From Marisediminitalea aggregata (lineage in GTDB: Bacteria; Pseudomonadota; Gammaproteobacteria; Enterobacterales; Alteromonadaceae), in NCBI RefSeq assembly GCF_900129565.1, contig NZ_FQWD01000003.1, positions 407,880 through 471,879 of the forward strand: a stretch of DNA of 64,000 nucleotides. The letters run 5' to 3'. The notes beneath the pieces are model-generated. The model was not told where the DNA came from. It worked only from the letters and a program-made list of their open reading frames with translations, and did no database searches. Made by a program: the position numbers and the translations under genes. Shown here one piece after another: positions 18,575 through 28,639 of this stretch. Within the stretch, counting starts at the first letter, position 1. Each line of letters opens with the position of its first letter.

Positions 18575-19228
18575 ATGGCGGTTTGGTTGCTCTCTCCAGA
18601 GAACTTTTTGTATGGATCTATTCTGATCATCCTCTTCGTGGTCATGCTCTTCGAGTGCGTAGGGTTATTGTGTAAAACCGATCTATTTGGTTTATTTGAT
18701 CAACACCAGTTTGGCCTGCTGTCTTCAAAACACCCTCCTCCGGAACATTTAACATCTTACTGGTATTCAGTTTCAGGTAGCGGCTGGCTATTGCTCTTTT
18801 TGTTTCTTTTTAGTCTACAGGGACTGGTTTATCAGTTCGGATTCCGTCGCTATGCCGACGTTATGGTCTCGGAGTTCTGGATATTTGCTGTGAGCGGCGC
18901 GTTGAGTATTACCATAGTGAGCGCGCTATTCTTTCGACTTCAATTTGTTATGCGTAAAGCTCTGGCCGCACAGACCAATTCAACACTAACCTCTACGGAA
19001 CAGCACGAATTATCTGGCGCGGTAGCACAAATCATAACTGCCGCGGAAGCGAATAATACAATGGCGGACGCCATTGTATTGGATCATCAAAAACATGAAA
19101 AACGAGTGAAAGTGAAACCACTTGAGTCCGGTGAGACGTTCAATGCCGGGGATAAGGTCATCTTAATTCATCAGGGGATGAGTTGTTGGCTCGCATCACG
19201 CCGTAAAGACACTCCTAAATTAAACTAA
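18575..19228 (+). CDS. YqiJ/NfeD-like inner membrane protein
   Basis: A 217-residue protein with three hydrophobic helices (about 10-32, 68-88 and 105-125) followed by a soluble C-terminal domain. That domain contains DAIVLDHQKHEKRVKVKPLESGETFNAGDKVILI, described here by its pieces RVKVKPLESGETFNAGDKV, and resembles the OB-fold tail of YqiJ/NfeD proteins. Such proteins usually neighbour a flotillin gene (yqiK), but none is present here. The ATG at 18575 has AAGGAAGG six bases upstream, which favours it over the in-frame GTG at 18569. The family assignment is tentative. Confidence 0.75.
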   Translation: MAVWLLSPENFLYGSILIILFVVMLFECVGLLCKTDLFGLFDQHQFGLLSSKHPPPEHLTSYWYSVSGSGWLLLFLFLFSLQGLVYQFGFRRYADVMVSEFWIFAVSGALSITIVSALFFRLQFVMRKALAAQTNSTLTSTEQHELSGAVAQIITAAEANNTMADAIVLDHQKHEKRVKVKPLESGETFNAGDKVILIHQGMSCWLASRRKDTPKLN

Positions 19229-19305
19229 TGACTATTCGAAAAATGACCCGCTAAGCACTACAATGAAAAGGCTAAATAGTATTCTTAACCAGTGTCAGGG
19301 TTACT

Positions 19306-20028
19306 TTGTTTCGACTTCAATTTGTACTTATTGCAAGTACACTCTTTTCTGCGAGTCTATTCGCAAATCAGCAAGTGGATTGCGTAACTACGCACTATCC
19401 GCCATACACTGTATTTACCGAGGACGAACCGCCAACTGGCCGCGACATCGGATTACTGCGGGCGTTGTCAAAAGCAATGAATTGGGATATCGAATTTATT
19501 GATATCCCTTGGGGACGACTTAAACGCTCTATTCATACCGAGCCATTTCAGTGTTATTTCTCATTGGCCAACATTGAAGATCGCAGCGAGTATTTGCAAT
19601 TTTCAAAGATACCGCTTCACACAACACAATATGCTTTGTTTTACCGTTCAGGTATCCCGGAAAAGCAACTGCACAACTGGACCAGCTTGCGTATTGGCGG
19701 TATGCGTGGGATCAGGATTTCTGAGAAGTTTATTGCCGAATACAATATTGAACCCAAGGATCTTGTCTACCTGGACTCCAATGAGAGTTTGGTAGACATG
19801 CTGAAACTGGGGCGGATCGATGGGTTTGTTACGAACCGTGTAGTAGGAAATATGCTAACCCGGCATGAACAAGGTATCGATTCGTTTGTGATCTCGTCGC
19901 TGGACGTACCGGTTTTTCTCGCTATCGACAAGTCCATGCAGGTTGATATGGAAAAGGTGGACGCTGTCTTAAACGACCTGATACAGGCGCAACAAAAAGT
20001 GATGGCCAGTAACGAAACAGCGCACTGA
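19306..20028 (+). CDS. Periplasmic solute-binding protein, family 3 type
   Basis: A 240-residue exported protein of the amino-acid-binding (SBP_bac_3) fold, without an adjacent transporter. A signal peptide (MFRLQFVLIASTLFSASLFA) precedes the two-lobe domain, whose typical starts are HYPPYTVFTEDE and GLLRALSKAMNWDIEFI. The hinge region is LRIGGMRGIRISEKF and the second-lobe DGFVTNRV. The only start that keeps the signal peptide is TTG at 19306, preceded by AGGG. Orphan proteins of this kind in alteromonads may serve signalling or uptake with a distant permease, and I cannot tell which. Confidence 0.82.
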   Translation: MFRLQFVLIASTLFSASLFANQQVDCVTTHYPPYTVFTEDEPPTGRDIGLLRALSKAMNWDIEFIDIPWGRLKRSIHTEPFQCYFSLANIEDRSEYLQFSKIPLHTTQYALFYRSGIPEKQLHNWTSLRIGGMRGIRISEKFIAEYNIEPKDLVYLDSNESLVDMLKLGRIDGFVTNRVVGNMLTRHEQGIDSFVISSLDVPVFLAIDKSMQVDMEKVDAVLNDLIQAQQKVMASNETAH

Positions 20029-20081
20029 CCATTACATGGTCAGCGCGCCGTCTTTTCAAAGATGGGCGTAAAAGGACGCGA

Positions 20082-21395
20082 TTAGTGTTGAGTCAGCTGC
20101 GACACTGCGCCTACTACCAGCTCTGCCCCATCCTGAATTTCCTGTATAACCGCCTGTGTGTCTTTCAGTTGTTGTAATGCTTCCATTGCGCTCTTTCTGC
20201 TGGCATTAATGGAGTCAACCGCCGCTTCAGCCAACTGACTGTTTTCAGCTACCACGTTAACAATTTCATCTGTCGATTTGGTTGTTCTGAATGCAAGCTC
20301 GCGAACTTCATCAGCAACAACGGCAAATCCTCGTCCCTGATCTCCGGCCCGGGCAGCTTCAATGGCAGCGTTCAATGCCAGTAAGTTTGTTTGATCAGCA
20401 ATGCCGCCAATAGCCTGAATAATTTTACTGATTTCCTGAGACTGCTTGTTCAAGGCATCAATACTTTCAGATGCTTGCGACATTTTGTCTACCAGCGCCG
20501 ACATCATATCGCCTGTTGACTGCATTAACGCGTGTCCACGTGTTGAGCTGTCTCCGGTTTGACGAGAAGTTTCATATGCCATATCTGCCGCTTCCGCAAC
20601 ACGACGTTCCTGCATTACCTGTTCGGTTATATCGCTGGCAAATTTCACACAACGGGTCAGTTCTCCGTATGCATTAAAAATAGGGTTGTACGAACCTTCC
20701 AGCCAAATTTCGCGGCCTTGTTTGTCGAGGCGCTTATAGCGCGAAACAAAGAACTCACCGCTCTTGAGTCGTTTCCAGAAGTCTGCATACTGTGCGCTCT
20801 CCGCCTCTTCACGGGTACAGAACATGCGATGGTGCTTCCCTCTGACTTCATCCAACGAATAGCCCATGGTTTTACAGAAATTCTCATTCGCGTCCAGCAC
20901 AATACCGTCGATTGTGAACTCAATCACAGCCGTGGAGCGTTTAATGGCTTTGATCATGTTTTCATTTAAACGGGAAGAGTTGATGGTACGCGTGAGGTTG
21001 CTGGCAAATAAATCGATGGAGAAAACATTGCCGTTGGGGTCACGAATGGGCTGCATAATCACCCTCAACCAAAGATGTTCAGCAGTACCGTTGTCTATTT
21101 CAACCGCGCCAGACCAGTGCAATTGCTCTGTGATTGCTCGTTGTAACTGCTTAAAGTGCTCAGTATTTCGCGCTTTCGGCGGGACTAAGTCAACGAACGG
21201 AATACCTTTAAGCGTGTGTTCTGGTAATCCGGTTTCACTCGTGAACAACTCGTTTGCGTCGGTTAACTCACCTTTCGGATTCATCGACACATGCAGCATT
21301 TCACTGCTAACACTATCGAAGATCTGTTTAAAGGTAGACAGTTCCCCGGACACTTTTTGCAGCTTGTCGGCAAGCGCCTTGCTTTTTGAAAACAT
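20082..21395 (-). CDS. Soluble double-PAS methyl-accepting chemotaxis protein (BdlA/Aer-like)
   Basis: A 437-residue chemoreceptor with no transmembrane helix. Two PAS domains (about 20-135 and 145-260; second with [19 protein letters not shown]) are followed by the MCP signalling hairpin. The hairpin tip is intact: [20 protein letters not shown] with [14 protein letters not shown]. The signalling tail is short, and no HAMP domain is visible. The layout matches P. aeruginosa BdlA (two PAS plus MCP, about 417 residues), a biofilm-dispersal receptor. The actual signal, perhaps redox through bound heme or flavin, is unknown. It converges on the solute-binding protein gene. Confidence 0.92.
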   Translation of the reverse strand: MFSKSKALADKLQKVSGELSTFKQIFDSVSSEMLHVSMNPKGELTDANELFTSETGLPEHTLKGIPFVDLVPPKARNTEHFKQLQRAITEQLHWSGAVEIDNGTAEHLWLRVIMQPIRDPNGNVFSIDLFASNLTRTINSSRLNENMIKAIKRSTAVIEFTIDGIVLDANENFCKTMGYSLDEVRGKHHRMFCTREEAESAQYADFWKRLKSGEFFVSRYKRLDKQGREIWLEGSYNPIFNAYGELTRCVKFASDITEQVMQERRVAEAADMAYETSRQTGDSSTRGHALMQSTGDMMSALVDKMSQASESIDALNKQSQEISKIIQAIGGIADQTNLLALNAAIEAARAGDQGRGFAVVADEVRELAFRTTKSTDEIVNVVAENSQLAEAAVDSINASRKSAMEALQQLKDTQAVIQEIQDGAELVVGAVSQLTQH

Positions 21396-21624
21396 TCAAT
21401 CGCTCCATCGATAATACAGGGTAAGAGGTATCCTAATTATCGCTATTATTATCTTGTTTGCGTGCTAATGACAAGGATGTCATAGACTTAATTAAATGTT
21501 GCCATGAATTATCTGCATTTTAAAGCAAGACTTCAAAAAAATTTATATTTATTAGTTATTTACAATATAACGTAAAGCCCCGATTGAGCTTCAGGGCAAA
21601 CAGAAGGGACACTGGCGCATCAAA

Positions 21625-22398
21625 TCAAACGGGACAGCCACTGTGGAATTTAAAATCCTGATCGGGCGACGATATCAAATCGGATTCAATGCCTCTGAAG
21701 AACGCAACGCGCTCTGATATATCTTTACCAGCTATCTCTTCAGCCAGTGTCAGATAGTCCTGATAATGACGCGCTTCTGAGCGTAATAAAGAGATATAAA
21801 AGTCACCGAGAGGTTTATCTACGTGAGGGGCCAGCACAGCGAAACGTTCGCAGGAACGCGCTTCAATGAACGCACCACAAATCAGCTTATCGATCAGCGC
21901 GGCCGGTTCGTGAGTTTTTACGTGTTGAAGTAAGCCTCTTGCATAGCGGCTTGAGCTGATGGTGTCGTAGGTAATACCATAACCTTCCATGATTTCCAGT
22001 ACCTGATAAAAATGATGTAGTTCTTCTTTTATCAACAATACCATTTTGTCGATCAGGTCCTGACCATAAGGCGTACCCGATTTCGGTATCATGGATTTAG
22101 TCAGCTTTTCGTGATTCGCCAGCGCTTTCCAGTCGCCCACCTTGCGATAGGTAAAATCTTCAAACGGCTTTAACCAGGCCAACAACGCGTCTCCACTTTC
22201 CTTGTCTACCGCATAACGACGGATCAAAAACATAGCGGATTGCGCGGCCTTGAGCTCACATACCAGATGATCAAGCAGCACGGTTGACAGGTTTTCAGGT
22301 TTAGCAGCTTCAATAACCCAGGCTTCGGGGGTTTCACAGCCTAAAAATGCGTGGATGGGGGCTAGTAACTGTTGCAACGGACTCTCTCTGAACGGCAT
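21625..22398 (-). CDS. miaE: tRNA-(ms2io6A) hydroxylase
   Basis: A 257-residue diiron ferritin-like monooxygenase that hydroxylates the isopentenyl group of 2-methylthio-N6-isopentenyladenosine at position 37 of tRNA. The carboxylate/histidine ligands lie in LVCELKAAQSA, KEELHHFYQV, FIEARSCERF and LRSEARHYQDY. Length is near that of characterised MiaE (about 260-270). It is a single gene, and the 229-bp gap to the chemoreceptor gene is AT-rich without recognisable features. Confidence 0.95.
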   Translation of the reverse strand: MPFRESPLQQLLAPIHAFLGCETPEAWVIEAAKPENLSTVLLDHLVCELKAAQSAMFLIRRYAVDKESGDALLAWLKPFEDFTYRKVGDWKALANHEKLTKSMIPKSGTPYGQDLIDKMVLLIKEELHHFYQVLEIMEGYGITYDTISSSRYARGLLQHVKTHEPAALIDKLICGAFIEARSCERFAVLAPHVDKPLGDFYISLLRSEARHYQDYLTLAEEIAGKDISERVAFFRGIESDLISSPDQDFKFHSGCPV

Positions 22399-22578
22399 TC
22401 ACTTTCTGCGTGAAGTTTATCACAGGAACGAGGTGGTTCTAAGTAGCGAAATACGGAGCTCTGACACTTTGTGGTACCACCTTATTTACGCCGAAAATAC
22501 ACACAAAATTCACGCAGATCATTTTTTAACCAAAACTATTGACTTAAATTTATACTTAGATGAGACTAAATGTAACAA

Positions 22579-22600
22579 TTATGTTAACCAGTTAACATAA
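22579..22600. promoter_or_regulatory. 22-bp palindrome, putative operator upstream of the Yip1-family gene
   Basis: Arms TTATGTTAAC and GTTAACATAA are perfect inverted repeats separated by CA. The site is 47 bp upstream of the ATG at 22648, in a 249-bp AT-rich gap. No T-run follows, so an operator is likelier than a terminator. Confidence 0.5.
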
Positions 22601-22647
22601 TAATAAATAATAAGTGGTAACAGCAGATCAACCAGCCGGGAGGCATT

Positions 22648-23247
22648 ATGATCCTAAATCATTTGTGGGGTATTTATACCCACCCTAAAGAAGAATGGGA
22701 AACCATTGACCAACGTCACGAAAGCTACTTTTACGCACTCAGTCACATCGCCGTTATTGCCCTGATCCCTGCCATTATTGGCTATTACTCCGCTGCGCAT
22801 CTGGGTTGGAGTATTGGTGCTGGCGAAATTATTAAACTGACACAGCAAAGTGCGATGACCATGAGCATCGCCATGTATTTCGGTCTGATTGCTGGTGTAG
22901 TGTTACTGGCTATTTTAATTCATGAGCTTGCTAATGCATTCGATGCCGCGCCAACTTACACCCAGTCGCTTGAGCTGGCAGCTTATACTGCTACGCCTCT
23001 GTTCATGGTCGGCTTTGCCGGTTTGTATCCTGAGCTTTGGTTTATCATGGCAGTGGGATTAGTTGGCTTGTCTTATTCGGTGTATCTGTTGTACTCAGGC
23101 GTGCCAATTCTGATGCACATCCCGGAAGAGAAAGGGTTTATCTACTCCAGTTCAGTGGTAACCTGCGGTTTGGTACTGCTGGTCATTCTGATGGCGAGCA
23201 CAGTGATCCTTTGGAGCATGGGGCTCGGGCCAATTTACATGCATTGA
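22648..23247 (+). CDS. Yip1-family inner membrane protein
   Basis: A 199-residue protein with about five hydrophobic helices. Its N-terminus, LWGIYTHPKEEWETI, is the hallmark of bacterial Yip1-domain proteins (typically W..P...W..I). The remainder fits that family in length and hydrophobic pattern. Function in bacteria is not established. GGGAGG lies 8 bases before the ATG. A bidirectional terminator separates it from convergent purF. Confidence 0.88.
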   Translation: MILNHLWGIYTHPKEEWETIDQRHESYFYALSHIAVIALIPAIIGYYSAAHLGWSIGAGEIIKLTQQSAMTMSIAMYFGLIAGVVLLAILIHELANAFDAAPTYTQSLELAAYTATPLFMVGFAGLYPELWFIMAVGLVGLSYSVYLLYSGVPILMHIPEEKGFIYSSSVVTCGLVLLVILMASTVILWSMGLGPIYMH

Positions 23248-23277
23248 TGCGCATCTACGATTTTTGCAAACTGCATT

Positions 23278-23308
23278 AAAAAAGCCGTACTGAGTACGGC
23301 TTTTTTGG
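23278..23308. terminator. Bidirectional terminator between the Yip1 gene and purF
   Basis: AAAAAAGCCGTAC pairs with GTACGGCTTTTTT around TGA. T-runs occur on both strands, fitting its place between convergent genes. Confidence 0.88.
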
Positions 23309-23328
23309 CTCTGGCTGTTTATTCTGGA

Positions 23329-24849
23329 TTACGAATCCATGTTATGCATTTCCAGGTTTGACAACTCTGCCTGCACTACCGGTGCCTGGCGCGCTTTTTC
23401 GCTTCGCGCTACGTCAATGCGTTCCAGGTAAGACTGGTCAACATCACCGGTTATGTAGTTACCGTCAAAGACAGATGTCTCAAAGCGTTTAATTTGCTGA
23501 TTCTCGTGCTGTACCGCATCAACGAGGTCCTGAATGTCCTGGAAGATAAGACCGTCAGCCTGGATCAGGTCAGAAATCTGGTCGATTTCACGCCCGTATG
23601 CAATCAGTTCATTGGCCGATGGCATATCGATACCGTACACGTTCGGGAAGCGAATCTCAGGTGCGGCTGATGCAAAGTAGACTTTCTTGGCACCAGATTC
23701 ACGTGCCATTTCAATAATTTGCCCTGACGTAGTACCACGCACAATAGAGTCATCAACCAACAGTACGTTTTTGCCTTTAAATTCAGAAGAAATGGCGTTT
23801 AGTTTGCGACGCACCGATTTCTTACGCATAGTCTGCCCAGGCATGATGAATGTACGACCGATATAACGGTTTTTCACGAACCCCTGGCGGTACGGCAAAT
23901 CAAGGGTATTGGCGATTTGCAGCGCGATATCCATTGACGTTTCCGGGATTGGGATCACAACGTCAATATCCAGGTCCGCCCATTCACGGGCAATTTTTTC
24001 TCCCAGCTTTTTACCCATGTTTACACGTGACGCATATACTGAAATACCGTCGATAAATGAGTCCGGACGTGCAAAATAAACAAACTCAAAGATACACGGT
24101 GATGTTACCGGGTTTTCTGCACATTGTTGCGTGAACAGTTCGCCCTGCTCGGTAACAAACACCGCTTCACCCGGCGCTACGTCGCGAATAAATTTAAAAC
24201 CGACGGCATCCAGTGCAACACTTTCAGACGCCACCATATATTCGTCGCCCATTTCAGTAACGCGCTTGCCCAGCGCTAACGGACGAATACCGTGGGGGTC
24301 ACGAAACGCTACCATGCCCAAACCGATTATGGCAGCCGCAACTGCATAAGCGCCGCTGATTTTCTGGTGAACTTTGGTCACTACATCAAAGATGTCTTTT
24401 GGTGATACTGTCAGGCCTGTCGTCTTAATTTGCAGCTCGTGGGCAAAAATGTTCAACAGGATTTCGGAGTCAGACGTGGTGTTTACATGACGACGAGCGT
24501 TACGTGCCACTTCTTCCTGCAATGTGTGGGCATTGGTAAGGTTACCGTTGTGCGCAAACGCAATACCAAACGGCGAGTTTACGTAAAATGGCTGAGCTTC
24601 CGCGGAGCTTGATGAGCCCGCAGTAGGATAACGGCAGTGACCGATACCCATGTTACCCGTCAAACGTTTCATATGACGTGTGTGAAACACGTCTCTAACC
24701 AATCCATTGTCTTTACGCAGATTGAACACACCGTTATCGATGGTCATGATGCCTGCTGCATCCTGGCCACGATGCTGTAGCACGGTTAAACAGTCATACA
24801 ACGACTGGGCGACCGGTGTTTTACCAACAATTCCGACAATACCACACAT
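23329..24849 (-). CDS. purF: Amidophosphoribosyltransferase
   Basis: A 506-residue enzyme for the first committed step of purine synthesis, PRPP plus glutamine to 5-phosphoribosylamine. The N-terminal nucleophile cysteine is in MCGIVGIVG, with glutaminase motifs [11 protein letters not shown] and [10 protein letters not shown]. The PRPP-binding loop [16 protein letters not shown] lies near residue 363. It directly follows cvpA (13-bp gap) as in E. coli. Confidence 0.98.
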   Translation of the reverse strand: MCGIVGIVGKTPVAQSLYDCLTVLQHRGQDAAGIMTIDNGVFNLRKDNGLVRDVFHTRHMKRLTGNMGIGHCRYPTAGSSSSAEAQPFYVNSPFGIAFAHNGNLTNAHTLQEEVARNARRHVNTTSDSEILLNIFAHELQIKTTGLTVSPKDIFDVVTKVHQKISGAYAVAAAIIGLGMVAFRDPHGIRPLALGKRVTEMGDEYMVASESVALDAVGFKFIRDVAPGEAVFVTEQGELFTQQCAENPVTSPCIFEFVYFARPDSFIDGISVYASRVNMGKKLGEKIAREWADLDIDVVIPIPETSMDIALQIANTLDLPYRQGFVKNRYIGRTFIMPGQTMRKKSVRRKLNAISSEFKGKNVLLVDDSIVRGTTSGQIIEMARESGAKKVYFASAAPEIRFPNVYGIDMPSANELIAYGREIDQISDLIQADGLIFQDIQDLVDAVQHENQQIKRFETSVFDGNYITGDVDQSYLERIDVARSEKARQAPVVQAELSNLEMHNMDS

Positions 24850-24862
24850 TCAGGTTACCTAT

Positions 24863-25351
24863 TTAAGCGGGAGTTAAAAAACTGGAGCTGTCTTTTACGT
24901 AGCTAAAAAACCACTCAATAATGACTGCAAATTCTGGCACCAATACCGACTCTTCCCACCATGTGGACGATGCGGATGGCGTAAAGGTATCCAGAAAGAA
25001 TAATAGCGCACTTGCGATGAGAATGCCGCGTAATCCACCGAAAACAGCGCCGAGCGCACGGTCGGTTCCCGACAAGCCGGTAGCTTGAACCAACTGGCCA
25101 ATTACGTGATTCACCAATGCGCCAAGGATCAAAGTGACCACAAAGAGCACGGCAATAGCGGCACCATTGCGAATAAGTTCATCGTTAATTTTGGTAAAGT
25201 ACACCGCGAGGTCGGCGTAAAACTGGCTGGCGATAAAGAGCGCGGCAAACCACACCGCTAAAGAGATAGCTTCTTTGACAAAGCCACGCATCAAACTGAT
25301 CACAGTTGATAGCGCAATTACAGCAATTATTGCGTAATCCAGCCAATTCAT
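24863..25351 (-). CDS. cvpA: CvpA family membrane protein
   Basis: A 162-residue inner membrane protein with four hydrophobic helices. E. coli CvpA is also 162 residues and is needed for colicin V secretion and envelope robustness; the mechanism is unknown. [20 protein letters not shown] at the start and [20 protein letters not shown] in the middle are family-typical. I chose ATG 25351 over the open frame up to 25402 because it gives the family length. It is cotranscribed with purF. Confidence 0.95.
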   Translation of the reverse strand: MNWLDYAIIAVIALSTVISLMRGFVKEAISLAVWFAALFIASQFYADLAVYFTKINDELIRNGAAIAVLFVVTLILGALVNHVIGQLVQATGLSGTDRALGAVFGGLRGILIASALLFFLDTFTPSASSTWWEESVLVPEFAVIIEWFFSYVKDSSSFLTPA

Positions 25352-25560
25352 CGTCGATATCTTACCTAGTAAGCGTTGCCCTGGGGTAATAATCCACAGC
25401 ACACCGCGTCGAATTCGCGCGCATTCTACCAGAAGTCAGAATGATTACCAGTGCAGGAATTTTACTCAGCAACAATGTCGGTTGTAGAACCTCTACTATA
25501 CCGGATTTTTTTCAGTTTTTATAAACACTTATTTGGGGCTGTAGATCTTCACTGTTCACT

Positions 25561-25694
25561 TTTGCAACAGCCCAAAGGGGTCGTTATGAAAGCATTTTAC
25601 TCTTTGTCACAGCCCTTTGACGTAGAACAACTATGCCTTCAGGGCTGTTTCGCGATTAAAATGCTTTCATTTAGACCAAAAGCTGTACAGCAAA
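25561..25694. repeat. 134-bp nested imperfect palindrome in the dedD-cvpA gap
   Basis: Nested inverted repeats share one centre: TTTGC (25561) with GCAAA (25690), GGTC with GACC, ATGAAAGCATTTTA (25586-25599) with TAAAATGCTTTCAT (25657-25670), and ACAGCCCT (25609) with AGGGCTGT (25641). The 14-bp arm pair is perfect. It lies between the dedD terminator and the cvpA promoter region. It could be a MITE-like element or a structured RNA. No protein-coding case is apparent for the 25352-25743 gap. Confidence 0.75.
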
Positions 25695-25705
25695 GACCTA
25701 CAGGC

Positions 25706-25737
25706 CCTAAAAATAAACCCGGTGAATACCGGGTTTA
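25706..25737 (-). terminator. Rho-independent terminator after dedD
   Basis: On the minus strand AAACCCGG-TATTCA-CCGGGTTT is followed by ATTTTTAGG. It begins 7 bp past the dedD stop. Confidence 0.82.
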
Positions 25738-25743
25738 ATATCC

Positions 25744-26343
25744 TTAGCTGTTTACGCTAAATGTCGTGACTTTGCCCTTCAGACCGGTCAATTCCTGCAG
25801 ATGAGGAATGGCCGTCTCCAGCGTACTCTTATCCAAATTCGGTCCAACAAAGACTTTAGTGAGCGGGCCGGAACTGGTGACAATGGGCTTACTGAACGCG
25901 CGGTAACCTGCATCTTCTAACTTATCCAGCAACTGCTTTACGTTTTTCTGATGACGAAAGCTACCTAACTGAATGACCCAGCTGTTGCCAGTACTGGCTT
26001 CGTCGGGGGCTTCAACTACGGTTTGTCGTGCCAGATCATCATTACCCGCTGAACTGACTTCGGCCGTGACGGTTTCATCTGGTGTGGCTACCTGAGGTTC
26101 AGGTTCGTCGTCCAGTGCGGGCTCGTTAACAATTTCTATGGGGCGTTGCGTAGCGGAGGCAACACGCTCTGCGGGAAACGGTTCAGGGTTCACAATGGGC
26201 TTTTGATTAGGGGCAGGTGGCACATTCACGAATACGTCCTGATTACTAGTTTTCTTGCCATCCAGCATATCAGGCAAAAAGATGACAGCCACTGCCACCA
26301 GTATCACGGTCCCCACTAATCTGTTTTGTAACGCTGACGCCAC
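25744..26343 (-). CDS. dedD: SPOR-domain cell division protein DedD
   Basis: A 199-residue bitopic membrane protein of the divisome. A short N-terminal cytoplasmic stretch is followed by one helix (LVGTVILVAVAVIFLPDML, about 8-27) and a proline- and acid-rich linker. The C-terminal SPOR domain (about 120-195, starting WVIQLGSFRHQKNVKQLLDK) binds denuded septal peptidoglycan. Its place between folC and cvpA matches E. coli. Confidence 0.94.
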   Translation of the reverse strand: MASALQNRLVGTVILVAVAVIFLPDMLDGKKTSNQDVFVNVPPAPNQKPIVNPEPFPAERVASATQRPIEIVNEPALDDEPEPQVATPDETVTAEVSSAGNDDLARQTVVEAPDEASTGNSWVIQLGSFRHQKNVKQLLDKLEDAGYRAFSKPIVTSSGPLTKVFVGPNLDKSTLETAIPHLQELTGLKGKVTTFSVNS

Positions 26344-26361
26344 TACTGCCTCACCCTGTCG

Positions 26362-27606
26362 TTATTTTAGTATATTGTGCGGTAACGCTAAAATATCTGC
26401 AACAGTATGAAACGATCCAACCACTAAAATTAGTGCATCATCAGCCGCCTTGCTTCGTGCGGCATGAAATGCGTCTACAACGTGAGCAAATTGCTGTTGA
26501 GACTGTCCGGCTGGAACCGCATTGCCTAATACCTCGGCGGAAAGTCCTCGCGGCCCTTCTGTAGAAGCCAGATACCAATTTGGCTGAAAGTTTTCGAATG
26601 GCGCAAGTGAAGGGGCTAACGCTTTATCCTTGAGCATGGCAATGACAATGTGCAAGGACGAAAAGGACTGCTTGTTCAGCCAGGCCGCCAGTGACTCGGT
26701 TGCCTGAGGGTTGTGACCCACGTCAAGGTAGGTGTTTGGCTGACTAGCAATAAGCTGCCGGCGTCCGGGCAAACGTGTATTGGCCACCACTTCAGCGATA
26801 GCAGCATCGTCGAAGTGGTATCCAAGGTGATGCAGACTGGCAAATGCCGTTGCCACGTTGTTTGCCGGAATGACGGTATCTGGCAAACGGATTTTTCGAC
26901 CGTTCGGATGCATAAGCAGTAGGCCCTGCTCTACTTCTTCAATCGCGAACTGCTTGCCTTGCCACAGCGCATTAGCCTGCTTTTCTCTCACCGCCTCAAC
27001 CAACGTGACGGGCGGCTCGGGCTCACCAATAACCACATTACCCGCGTCGCGGATAATGCCGGCTTTTTCGGTGGCAATTTTCTCACAGGTATCACCCAGC
27101 CAGTCCTGATGATCAAGTCCAATACTGGTGATCACCGCAATGTCATTATCAACAATATTCGTTGCGTCCAGGCGCCCGCCCAGGCCAACTTCTAAGATCA
27201 CAACATCGAGATTTGCCTGCATCAGCATTAGCATGCCTGCCAGCGTGCCAAATTCGAAATACGTCAGGCTGGTTTCACCGCGAGCTACCTCTACCTGTTC
27301 AAATGCGCGGCAAAATGCCGCTTCAGCAGGTAAGTCACCGTTTACGCGAACACGTTCACGGTAATCCAGTAAATGAGGGGAACTGTAAACACCTACAGAC
27401 TGACCATTGCGCAGCAGCGCTTGTTCCATAAGTGCACAGGTTGAGCCTTTACCGTTGGTACCACCAACAATAATGACCCGGGAATCAAAGTGAATCTGCA
27501 GCGCGTTAGCGACCTGTTTTACTCTATCCAACCCCATATCAATCGTTGTTGGATGAATAGACTCCAGGTACGCTAACCACTGTGAAAGGGAGCGTTGAAT
27601 TGTCAT
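26362..27606 (-). CDS. folC: Bifunctional folylpolyglutamate/dihydrofolate synthase
   Basis: A 414-residue Mur-ligase-like ATP-dependent enzyme that adds glutamate to dihydropteroate and then to folates. The P-loop GGTNGKGSTCALME is at about 47-60. SPHLLDYRERVRVNG follows, then the central TSIGLDHQDWLGDTCEKIA. The C-terminal domain has DVGHNPQATESL. It lies 18 bp upstream of dedD and directly downstream of accD, as in enterobacteria. Confidence 0.97.
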   Translation of the reverse strand: MTIQRSLSQWLAYLESIHPTTIDMGLDRVKQVANALQIHFDSRVIIVGGTNGKGSTCALMEQALLRNGQSVGVYSSPHLLDYRERVRVNGDLPAEAAFCRAFEQVEVARGETSLTYFEFGTLAGMLMLMQANLDVVILEVGLGGRLDATNIVDNDIAVITSIGLDHQDWLGDTCEKIATEKAGIIRDAGNVVIGEPEPPVTLVEAVREKQANALWQGKQFAIEEVEQGLLLMHPNGRKIRLPDTVIPANNVATAFASLHHLGYHFDDAAIAEVVANTRLPGRRQLIASQPNTYLDVGHNPQATESLAAWLNKQSFSSLHIVIAMLKDKALAPSLAPFENFQPNWYLASTEGPRGLSAEVLGNAVPAGQSQQQFAHVVDAFHAARSKAADDALILVVGSFHTVADILALPHNILK

Positions 27607-27625
27607 TGAATAGCGGCTCTGCCTG

Positions 27626-28471
27626 CTAGTCCGGACGGTGCAGTTTGCTTAATACACTGTGTAATTTGTCACGCATATCGCGGCGATCCACTATCATGTC
27701 GATGGCGCCTTTTTCAAGCAGGAATTCACTGCGCTGGAAGCCTTCCGGCAGCTTCTCACGCACGGTCTGCTCGATGACACGAGGACCAGCGAAGCCGATT
27801 AGCGCTTTAGGCTCGGCAACATTGATGTCGCCTAACATTGCCAGACTCGCCGATACACCACCCATAGTAGGATCGGTCAGCACAGAGATATACGGCAGGC
27901 CCTTTTCACTCAGCTTCGCCAACGCGGCTGATGTCTTCGCCATCTGCATTAACGACAGAAGTGCTTCCTGCATACGCGCACCACCACTGGCTGAGAAACA
28001 AATCAGCGGGCAGTTGTTTTGGATAGCTGCATTTACTGCGGCAACAAAGCGCGCACCAACAACCGATGCCATTGAACCACCCATGAACGCAAATTCAAAA
28101 CTGGCCACAACAACTGGCATGCCTTTCAGTTTGCCCTGCATAACAATCAGGGCGTCTTTTTCGTTGGTGGATTTTTGTGCCGCAGTAATGCGGTCTTTAT
28201 AACGCTTGGAATCTTTAAACTTCAGAATGTCCTGCGGCTCCAATTCTGAAGCTAGCTCTTTGCGGTCACCCTGATCTAAAAACGCGTCCAAACGTTTACG
28301 CGCGTTGATGCGCATGTGATTGTCACACTTGGGACACACTTCCAGCAGTTTATCCAGCTCTTGCTTGTACAGCACAGCCTGACAACTGGTGCATTTGGTC
28401 CAGATCCCCTCAGGTACATTACCTTTGGTAGACGTTTGTGTTTTGGGAAGAATTTTTTGAATCCAGCTCAT
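27626..28471 (-). CDS. accD: Acetyl-CoA carboxylase carboxyltransferase beta subunit
   Basis: A 281-residue subunit of the carboxyltransferase that makes malonyl-CoA with AccA. The N-terminal zinc ribbon has two CxxC pairs (CTSC and CPKC, about residues 27-49), followed by the crotonase-like domain ([37 protein letters not shown]). I chose ATG 28471 (MSWIQKIL) because it gives the universal AccD N-terminus. An in-frame GTG at 28501 would add ten unlikely residues. Confidence 0.97.
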   Translation of the reverse strand: MSWIQKILPKTQTSTKGNVPEGIWTKCTSCQAVLYKQELDKLLEVCPKCDNHMRINARKRLDAFLDQGDRKELASELEPQDILKFKDSKRYKDRITAAQKSTNEKDALIVMQGKLKGMPVVVASFEFAFMGGSMASVVGARFVAAVNAAIQNNCPLICFSASGGARMQEALLSLMQMAKTSAALAKLSEKGLPYISVLTDPTMGGVSASLAMLGDINVAEPKALIGFAGPRVIEQTVREKLPEGFQRSEFLLEKGAIDMIVDRRDMRDKLHSVLSKLHRPD

Positions 28472-28639
28472 GCCAGAGATTTCCTTTTTTATGCCCGTCA
28501 CTGCTACGCTTTTTACTGATTTTTAGTGCCAGCCGTCACAGGATTGGTGAATTTTTAACAACTATCGGTTTTACCGAATTATGGCGACATATTAGAGCAT
28601 ATTCAACGCAATAGCGAAAAGTAAAACTGGTCTAAGAAG

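Noticed and set aside
25561..25694. Integron attC site as explanation of the nested palindrome.
   Set aside because: The RYYYAAC/GTTRRRY core sites expected at attC ends are missing and no integrase is present.
25451..25738. 95-codon plus-strand frame between cvpA and dedD.
   Set aside because: It is covered by the nested palindrome and the dedD terminator.
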